From Streptomyces sp. MA5143a (GTDB lineage Bacteria > Actinomycetota > Actinomycetes > Streptomycetales > Streptomycetaceae): DNA of 64,000 bases. A program made the translations under genes and the position numbers. The stretch covers positions 1 to 64,000 of the forward strand of contig NZ_OLMK01000037.1 in assembly GCF_900290235.1 (NCBI RefSeq), given 5' to 3'. Below are positions 58,021 through 64,000 of the stretch, in pieces. The notes under the pieces were generated by a model. It saw nothing but the letters and a program-made list of their open reading frames with translations, was not told the DNA's origin and ran no database searches. Each line of letters opens with the position of its first letter. The first letter of the stretch is position 1.

Positions 58021-61000
58021 ATGCCCGAACAGATCGAGAACGCGGAGCCCGCGCAGGGCTCCGACCGCAACACGCCCAGCGACACTCTGCCGCCGCGCCG
58101 TCGCCGCCGTGCCGCGTCCCGCCCGGCGGGACCGCCGTCCGCGGCGGACGAGGTGTCCGCCGAGACCGTCGAGCCGACCGTGTCGGTGGCGGAGGCCGCG
58201 GACCTCGCGAGCAGCGGGCCCGGTGAGGCCGCTGTGACGGACGAGGTGGAGGAGACCGCGGAGGCCAAGGTGGCTTCCGAAGCCGAGGTCACCGCCGACG
58301 GTGAGGCCGACAAGGCCGCAGAGGTCGCCGAGGCCGCGCCCGCCGGGCGCACGCGCCGTCGTGCCACACGCCGTGCCTCCGCCCCCGCAGGCGCCCCCAC
58401 GGGTGCCCAGGCCGCCGAGATCGCCGAGACCGTCGTGCCGGCCACGGTCGAGGAGAGCGCCGCCGCCGTCACCGAGGCGCCCGCTGCCGCCGAGGTGTCC
58501 GCCCCCGCCGAGGAGGCCGCGCCCGCCGCCCGTCCGCGTCGCCGCGCCACCCGCCGTGCGTCGGCCCCCGTCGGCGCGCCCCAGGCCGCCGAGACCGTGG
58601 TCGCCGCCGAAAGCACCGAGGTGGCCGTGCCCGAGACCGCCGCCGATGCCTCCGCAGGGGCAGCCGACAGCAAGACCGCCGAGCCCGCAGAGGTCGCCGA
58701 GGCCGCGCCCGCCGGGCGTACGCGCCGACGCGCCACGCGTCGCGCCTCCGCGCCCGCCGGGGAGCCGAAGGCGGCCGAGGCCGTGACGGTGCCCGCCGAG
58801 ACCCCGCAGGCCCCGGAGACCGTGGCCCCCGTGGAGGCCGCGCCTGCCGCCGTCGCGGACGAGGCCGCCGCCGAGCCCGCTCAGGACGCCGCGGCGGCCG
58901 AGGAGGCCGCGCCGCGCCGGACGCGCCGTCGTGCCACGCGCCGGGTGACCGCCCCCACGGGCGCCCCCGAGAGCGAGACCTCCACCGGCACCCCGTCGGC
59001 CGGGACCACCGCCACCGCCGAGACCACCGCCACCGCTCAGGCCGCCGCCGAGCCCGCGCCCGCCCAGGCGCCCTCCGCCCCGGCCGCGAAGGCGTCCGCC
59101 GAGGGTGAGGACGGCGGGGCGCGGCGCGCCCGGCGCCGGGTCGCCCGGAAGGCGGCCGTCGGGTTCTCCGAGCCGGCGGCGTCCGCGGCCGAGGACGCGC
59201 CCGCGCGGCCCGCCCGGCCCGCCGTGGCCGTGTTCCAGGCCCCGGTGTTCACCGAGCCGATGTTCCAGACGCCGGAGCGGGCCGCCGCACAGGCCGCCGC
59301 CGAGGCCGAGGCGGAGGTCGCCGAGAGCGACGAGACCGTCGAGCCCGGTGGGTACGCCCAGGAGGAGACCACCGGCGGCTCGCGTCGTCGGCGCCGCCGC
59401 CGCGGCGAGTCGGCCGAGGCGGAGCCCGTGACGGCGGACGAGACCCCCGAGCCCATCGAGGTCGACGAGGCCGAGGAGTCGGACGAGTCCGAGGAGCCCG
59501 AGGGGGCGTCCGAGGACGGTGCCGACGACGAGTTCGGCGAGGAGGAGGCCACCGGGTCGCGGCGTCGCCGGCGCCGTGGCGGCCGTCGCCGTCGCCGGGG
59601 CGAGTCGGCCGAGGGCGAGGGCGACGAGCTCGCCGCCGAGCAGGCCGCGCAGGACGCCGAGGACACCGCCGAGCAGGTCGACGAGGACGCCGAGGACGAG
59701 GGCGACTCCGACGAGCGCGACGAGACCTCCGGCTCCAGCAGCAGCCGACGCCGTCGTCGCCGCCGCCGGCGCGCCGGGGACTCCTCCGGCGAGGCCGACG
59801 CCGCGACGGACGACCCCGAGCGCACCGTAGTCAAGGTCCGCGAGCCGCGTGAGCGGCGCGCCAAGGAGACCGAGCCGTCGGACGAGGTGCAGTCCATCAA
59901 GGGCTCGACCCGTCTGGAGGCGAAGAAGCAGCGCCGCCGGGAAGGCCGTGAGCAGGGGCGCCGGCGCGTCCCGATCATCACCGAGGCCGAGTTCCTCGCC
60001 CGCCGCGAGGCCGTCGAGCGCGTCATGGTCGTCCGCCAGAGCGGCGAGCGCACCCAGATCGGCGTCCTCGAGGACAACGTGCTCGTCGAGCACTACGTCA
60101 ACAAGGAGCAGGCCACCTCGTACGTCGGCAACGTGTACCTCGGCAAGGTCCAGAACGTGCTGCCGTCGATGGAGGCCGCCTTCATCGACATCGGCAAGGG
60201 CCGCAACGCCGTCCTGTACGCCGGTGAGGTCAACTTCGAGGCACTCGGCATGGCCAACGGGCCGCGCCGTATCGAGTCCGCCCTGAAGTCCGGACAGTCC
60301 GTGCTCGTCCAGGTCACCAAGGACCCGATCGGACACAAGGGCGCCCGCCTGACCAGCCAGGTCTCGCTGCCCGGCCGCTACCTGGTGTACGTCCCCGAGG
60401 GGTCGATGACCGGTATCAGCCGCAAGCTGCCCGACACCGAGCGGGCCCGGCTGAAGACCATCCTCAAGAAGATCGTCCCCGAGGACGCGGGCGTCATCGT
60501 GCGCACCGCCGCCGAGGGCGCGAGCGAGGACGAGCTGCGCCGTGACGTCGAGCGGTTGCAGGCGCAGTGGGAGGACATCCAGAAGAAGGCGAAGAGCGGC
60601 AACGCCCCGACGCTGCTGTACGGCGAGCCGGACATGACCGTCCGCGTCGTGCGCGACATCTTCAACGAGGACTTCTCCAAGGTCATCGTCAGCGGTGAGG
60701 ACGCCTGGGAGACCATCCACGGATATGTCTCCCACGTCGCGCCCGACCTCGCGGACCGGCTGCAGAAGTGGACCTCCGAGGTCGACGTCTTCGCGACGTA
60801 CCGCATCGACGAGCAGCTGATGAAGGCGCTGGACCGCAAGGTGTGGCTGCCCAGCGGTGGTTCGCTGGTGATCGACAAGACCGAGGCCATGGTCGTGATC
60901 GACGTCAACACCGGCAAGTTCACCGGCCAGGGCGGCAACCTGGAGGAGACGGTCACCAGGAACAACCTGGAGGCGGCCGAGGAGATCGTGCGCCAGCTGC

Positions 61001-62247
61001 GGCTGCGTGACCTCGGCGGCATCGTCGTCATCGACTTCATCGACATGGTGCTGGAGTCCAACCGGGACCTCGTGCTGCGGCGCCTGCTGGAGTGCCTGGG
61101 CCGCGACCGGACGAAGCACCAGGTCGCCGAGGTCACCTCGCTGGGCCTGGTCCAGATGACCCGCAAGCGGGTCGGGCAGGGTCTGCTGGAGTCCTTCTCC
61201 GAGACCTGCGTCCACTGCAACGGGCGCGGCGTGATCGTGCACATGGACCAGCCGACGGCCGCCGGTGGCGGTGGCAAGCGCCGCAAGCGCGGGCGTGGCG
61301 GCGCGGAGCACGACCACGAGCACGTGGCCGCGCCCGAGGCCGTCGAGCCGGAGGCCGCCGAGACGGCGGAGCCGGCCGAGGTCGCGGAGGTGGCCGCCGA
61401 GGTCGCCGAGCCCGTGGCGCTGCCCTCGCCCGAGTTCGAGCCGGACGAGGAGCTGTACAGCAGCGTCGCCGAGGCGGAGGCCGCGGTCACGCGCGGTCGT
61501 TCGCGGCGCCGGGTGACCCGTCGGGCCTCCGCGCCCTCGGGTGCGCCGAAGCGCCGGGAGACCGTGGCGGACGCCCCGTCCGAGGACGCCGAGGAGCGGG
61601 CTCCCAAGTCGCGTGAGGCCGCCGAGGCCGAGCCGGTCGCGGTGGAGGACCCGGTCGTCGAGACGCCGGCCGCGGTGAGCGCCGAGGAGACCGCGCCCAA
61701 GGGCCGTACGCGTCGGCGGGCGACCCGGAAGGTGTCCGCGCCCGCGGGTGCCCCCGCCGGGACGGCCGCGGACGACGCCGTGGTGACGGTGGCCGAGTCC
61801 GTCGCGGAGCCGGTCGTCGAGGCCGTGGCCGAGCCGGTCGTGGAAGCGGCGGCGGAGCAGCCCGAGGCGGTCCCCGTCGAGAGCGCGGCTCCGGCCCGCC
61901 CGAGGCGGCGTGCCGTGCGCAAGGCGACGGCGCCCACCGCGTCGGAGGAGACCGCGGTCGTGGTCGTGCCGTCCGCCGCGGCGGAGGAGACGGCGCAGGC
62001 CCCGGCCGAGGACGCCGCCGCGGTCGCGGAGGAGTCCGAGGTGCCCGCCAAGAAGGCGGCGGCGCGGAAGACGGCCAAGAAGGCGACGGCGAAGAAGGCC
62101 GCCACGAAGAAGACGGCGGCCAAGAAGACGGTCGCCAAGAAGGCCACGGCCAAGAAGGCGGCGACGAAGAAGTCGGCCACGAAGAAGACCACGGTCGCCG
62201 CCGAGCAGGCGTCGAACACGGTCACCGCTTCGACCGACGAGAGCTGA
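58021..62247 (+). CDS. rne: Ribonuclease E/G (RNase ES type) with long repetitive termini
   Basis: A 1408-residue endoribonuclease of RNA processing and decay. The catalytic core sits in the middle: S1 domain from about residue 678 (QIGVLEDNVLVEHY ... YLGKVQNVLPSMEAAFIDIG), DNase-I-like domain with metal ligands D961 (MVVIDVNTGKFTG) and D1005 (IVVIDFIDM), and Zn-link C1063-x2-C1066. The N-terminal 640 residues are disordered, acidic and Ala-rich, with four R-rich modules (about 107, 169, 230, 295; type GRTRRRATRRASAPAGAP) and Arg clusters; three more modules follow the core (about 1156, 1226, 1291). The end is a Lys/Ala/Thr tail (about 1347-1390). In Streptomyces the arms, not a single C-tail, recruit PNPase. 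It is somewhat longer than I expect for the S. coelicolor homologue. Confidence 0.95.
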   Translation: MPEQIENAEPAQGSDRNTPSDTLPPRRRRRAASRPAGPPSAADEVSAETVEPTVSVAEAADLASSGPGEAAVTDEVEETAEAKVASEAEVTADGEADKAAEVAEAAPAGRTRRRATRRASAPAGAPTGAQAAEIAETVVPATVEESAAAVTEAPAAAEVSAPAEEAAPAARPRRRATRRASAPVGAPQAAETVVAAESTEVAVPETAADASAGAADSKTAEPAEVAEAAPAGRTRRRATRRASAPAGEPKAAEAVTVPAETPQAPETVAPVEAAPAAVADEAAAEPAQDAAAAEEAAPRRTRRRATRRVTAPTGAPESETSTGTPSAGTTATAETTATAQAAAEPAPAQAPSAPAAKASAEGEDGGARRARRRVARKAAVGFSEPAASAAEDAPARPARPAVAVFQAPVFTEPMFQTPERAAAQAAAEAEAEVAESDETVEPGGYAQEETTGGSRRRRRRRGESAEAEPVTADETPEPIEVDEAEESDESEEPEGASEDGADDEFGEEEATGSRRRRRRGGRRRRRGESAEGEGDELAAEQAAQDAEDTAEQVDEDAEDEGDSDERDETSGSSSSRRRRRRRRRAGDSSGEADAATDDPERTVVKVREPRERRAKETEPSDEVQSIKGSTRLEAKKQRRREGREQGRRRVPIITEAEFLARREAVERVMVVRQSGERTQIGVLEDNVLVEHYVNKEQATSYVGNVYLGKVQNVLPSMEAAFIDIGKGRNAVLYAGEVNFEALGMANGPRRIESALKSGQSVLVQVTKDPIGHKGARLTSQVSLPGRYLVYVPEGSMTGISRKLPDTERARLKTILKKIVPEDAGVIVRTAAEGASEDELRRDVERLQAQWEDIQKKAKSGNAPTLLYGEPDMTVRVVRDIFNEDFSKVIVSGEDAWETIHGYVSHVAPDLADRLQKWTSEVDVFATYRIDEQLMKALDRKVWLPSGGSLVIDKTEAMVVIDVNTGKFTGQGGNLEETVTRNNLEAAEEIVRQLRLRDLGGIVVIDFIDMVLESNRDLVLRRLLECLGRDRTKHQVAEVTSLGLVQMTRKRVGQGLLESFSETCVHCNGRGVIVHMDQPTAAGGGGKRRKRGRGGAEHDHEHVAAPEAVEPEAAETAEPAEVAEVAAEVAEPVALPSPEFEPDEELYSSVAEAEAAVTRGRSRRRVTRRASAPSGAPKRRETVADAPSEDAEERAPKSREAAEAEPVAVEDPVVETPAAVSAEETAPKGRTRRRATRKVSAPAGAPAGTAADDAVVTVAESVAEPVVEAVAEPVVEAAAEQPEAVPVESAAPARPRRRAVRKATAPTASEETAVVVVPSAAAEETAQAPAEDAAAVAEESEVPAKKAAARKTAKKATAKKAATKKTAAKKTVAKKATAKKAATKKSATKKTTVAAEQASNTVTASTDES

Positions 62248-62279
62248 GCCCCACGGGACGGGCCACGGCCCGCCCCCCA

Positions 62280-62324
62280 CGAAGGCCCCCGTCCGGCGGA
62301 TCAACTGCCGGGCGGGGGCCTTCG
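62280..62324 (+). terminator. Terminator of rne
   Basis: CGAAGGCCCCCG (62280-62291) pairs with 62313-62324, and the stem extends inward (CCGGC/GCCGG) past one mismatch. Confidence 0.88.
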
Positions 62325-62367
62325 CGTTGCCCGGACAAGGGCGAGAAAGCTCACACAACGCGGCGAC

Positions 62368-62398
62368 GTTTGGGGCGGTTTGGGCGGCACTTTTGGCG
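62368..62398. repeat. G/T-rich near-tandem repeat
   Basis: GTTTGGGGCG, GTTTGGGCGG and CACTTTTGGCG follow one another in the upstream region of the phospholipase D-like gene, about ten bases apart. Confidence 0.55.
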
Positions 62399-62550
62399 CG
62401 TAAGCACCCCCTGCCTCTTGGATCACCCGCAGACGCCTGCAAAACTCACGTAGTCGTACGAGCAAGAGCGTGGAAGCACTACCTCGACGCACGGTCCGTC
62501 CGCGGGGGCGAGCACCCGGGGCCGTGAGCGGGGAACGGGGAGGGGATCGC

Positions 62551-63897
62551 ATGGCGCGTGTGCGCCTGATGAGCACGAGGCGGCACCGCCCTGGGGGGCC
62601 GGCCGGGGCCGCGCGCAAGGCGCTGGCGCTGGCCACCGTCCTGTCGGCGGCCGGGGTGCAGACCGCGGTCTCCGCCGGGACCGCGCAGGCCGCCCCCACC
62701 TGGACCGAAGGGCCCGTCTTCAACGACCCGTTGGGCGAGGAGAGCGAGCAACTCGCGATACGTACGCGCCTGATCGACCTGACGGCGGCCGCGCTGCCCG
62801 GCTCCACCATCAAGGTCGCGGTCTACCACGTGTGGGAGGCGCCCGTCGTCGACGCGCTCGTCGCCGCCAAGGACCGGGGCGTCAACGTCCAGGTCCTGCT
62901 GGACGAGTCGAGTGTCAGCGACCGTCCCGCCAACACCGCGTACGGCAGCCTCGTCGCCGCGCTCGGCACCGACCGCACGAAGGGCTCGTACATAGCGACC
63001 TGCCCCGTCGACAAGTCCTGCCTCGGCGACCCGAAGTACGGGCAGTCGATCATGCACAACAAGTTCTGGCTGTTCTCGGCGGTCGAGGGCGCCACCAACG
63101 TCGTCGTGCAGACGACCTCGAACTCGACGCCCTCCGCGCACACCAAGTTCTTCAACGACGCGCTGCTGCTGCCGAACAACCCGACGATGTACGACGCCTA
63201 CGCGGACTACTTCGACACGATGGTGGGCCGGGACTGGGCGGGCTGGGAGTACCGGACCGTCAGCAACGGCCTGTACAAGGCGTACTTCTTCCCCCGGGCG
63301 GGGAGCACACGGGCCACCGACAGCGTGTACTCGGTGCTCAACAACGTGCAGTGCTCCTACAAGGACACCGCAGGGGTCACGCGGAAGACCTGGGTACGGG
63401 TGGCGATCTTCAAGATCACGCGGATGGCGATCGCCGAGAAGCTGGTCGCGCTGAAGAAGGCCGGCTGCGACGTGAGCATCGTCTACGCCGAGTCGGACAG
63501 CGCCAAGAGCTCGGGAGGCACACCGGGCACCTGGGAGAAGATGCACACCTCCGGCGGGCCGACCGTGCGCTGCTACAACGACGACCGGGACCCGCTGAAC
63601 CCGGGGCAGAAGCTCACCACGCCGTACATCATCCACTCCAAGTACATCCTGGTGGACGGCGCGTACGACGGGGTGCGCAACAAGATCAGCTTCACCGGCT
63701 CCGGGAACTACACCGGTCCCGCGCTGCGCGAGAACGACGAGTCGATCGTGAAGGTCGACGACGACGCCGTGCACGACAGGTACAAGTCCCACTTCGACCA
63801 GGTGATCAAGGTCGCGTACCCCGGCAAGTCCGACACCACGGACCTCTGCAAGGGAGTGAAGCCGCTGCCGGCGGACGGCGAGAAGCCGACCCGGTGA
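62551..63897 (+). CDS. Secreted phospholipase D-like protein
   Basis: A 448-residue exported protein with a long N-terminal signal (basic region, then ALALATVLSAAGVQTAVSAGTAQAA, cleavage after AQA). Two PLD half-sites: HNKFWLFSAVEGATNVVVQTTSN (HxK followed by S in place of the usual D) and the canonical HSKYILVDGAYDGVRNKISFTGSGN. PLD-superfamily enzymes cleave phosphodiesters of phospholipids or nucleic acids. The altered first motif may shift activity but usually tolerates function. ATG 62551 has GGGGAGGGG six bases upstream; the open frame to 62470 is unsupported. The gene is monocistronic between rne and a promoter at 63926 for the next gene. Confidence 0.85.
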   Translation: MARVRLMSTRRHRPGGPAGAARKALALATVLSAAGVQTAVSAGTAQAAPTWTEGPVFNDPLGEESEQLAIRTRLIDLTAAALPGSTIKVAVYHVWEAPVVDALVAAKDRGVNVQVLLDESSVSDRPANTAYGSLVAALGTDRTKGSYIATCPVDKSCLGDPKYGQSIMHNKFWLFSAVEGATNVVVQTTSNSTPSAHTKFFNDALLLPNNPTMYDAYADYFDTMVGRDWAGWEYRTVSNGLYKAYFFPRAGSTRATDSVYSVLNNVQCSYKDTAGVTRKTWVRVAIFKITRMAIAEKLVALKKAGCDVSIVYAESDSAKSSGGTPGTWEKMHTSGGPTVRCYNDDRDPLNPGQKLTTPYIIHSKYILVDGAYDGVRNKISFTGSGNYTGPALRENDESIVKVDDDAVHDRYKSHFDQVIKVAYPGKSDTTDLCKGVKPLPADGEKPTR

Positions 63898-63925
63898 GGC
63901 CCACGGGCGCCGTGCGGGGCTCGGT

Positions 63926-63955
63926 TTGACCCGTTCGAGCGTCGCCCCGTAACCT
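63926..63955 (+). promoter_or_regulatory. Predicted promoter for a gene beyond the window
   Basis: TTGACC (63926-63931), 18-base spacer, TAACCT (63950-63955), a good vegetative-type promoter pointing off the right edge. By Streptomyces synteny after rne, ribosomal protein genes rplU-rpmA would be expected; that is inference. Confidence 0.55.
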
Positions 63956-64000
63956 TGACCGTCGGCGTGTCCGTAAGCAGGCACGTCACATCCTCGTAAA

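Larger units (their letters stand above)
62248..62550. other. Intergenic region between rne and the phospholipase D-like gene
   Basis: No supported gene is present. The left part is the rne terminator (62280-62324). The middle holds G/T-rich near-tandem repeats (62368-62398), and the right part leads to a GGGGAGGGG ribosome site at about 62538. Confidence 0.5.

Noticed and set aside
55474..62442. A 2322-codon open frame on the minus strand opposite the membrane protein, TIGR03936 and rne genes
   Set aside because: It is a GC-bias shadow. The plus-strand genes have family motifs and ribosome sites, while the antisense product is Gly/Arg/Leu-rich low complexity without any domain.

Overview
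This 64 kb window is high-GC actinobacterial DNA, almost certainly from a Streptomyces chromosome. Third codon positions are overwhelmingly G or C, GTG starts are common, several promoters look leaderless, and the run tig - clpP1 - clpP2 - clpX - valS - folC - ndk - mreBCD - mrdA (PBP2) - rodA - rne is the conserved order of the Streptomyces chromosomal core. There is no prophage, IS element, CRISPR array or biosynthetic cluster; the accessory content is single genes or small operons set between housekeeping genes.

Bases 1-30,000 are a mixed metabolic region. It holds an exported metallophosphoesterase and a serine hydrolase, an orphan AbiEi-like protein, aminopeptidase N, a thioredoxin-fold nitroreductase-type protein, two related amino-acid permeases, a five-gene organosulfur operon (ssuA-ssuC-ssuB-monooxygenase-TauD-type dioxygenase, minus strand) with a ROK regulator upstream, bioY, a divergent LPQTG surface protein and Ser/Thr kinase, rpiB, a Fpg/Nei glycosylase, an Eis-like acetyltransferase, a SpoIIE-type phosphatase, an HD hydrolase and a membrane acyltransferase. 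Two very small cysteine-containing leader ORFs, too short for ordinary gene calling, precede ssuA and the ROK gene, each next to hairpins that could act as attenuators. This is the best candidate for a coherent sulfur-responsive regulatory unit.

Bases 30,600-50,000 are the proteostasis and cell-shape core: tRNA-Gly, tRNA-Pro, trigger factor, ClpP1, ClpP2 and ClpX (with a ClgR-type operator upstream of clpP1), valyl-tRNA synthetase, folylpolyglutamate synthase, NDP kinase, and the lateral-wall and sporulation-wall genes mreB, mreC, mreD, mrdA and rodA.

Bases 49,500-64,000 carry a CYTH/CHAD protein, a TIGR03960 radical SAM protein and its TIGR03936 partner. The two are separated by a divergent collagen-like secreted protein and glycosyltransferase pair and by an unusual repeat-built membrane protein. 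A 1408-residue RNase E/G and a secreted phospholipase D-like protein follow, and a good promoter for a gene beyond the window lies at the right edge.

Several non-coding repeats stand out: long inverted-repeat elements sharing one core (23804-23913, 32627-32749, and a solo arm at 39997-40027), a 32-bp tandem array (27531-27680), and a perfect 16-bp inverted repeat inside the kinase gene (20789-20831). All assignments come from reading the sequence and family knowledge; no database search was run.
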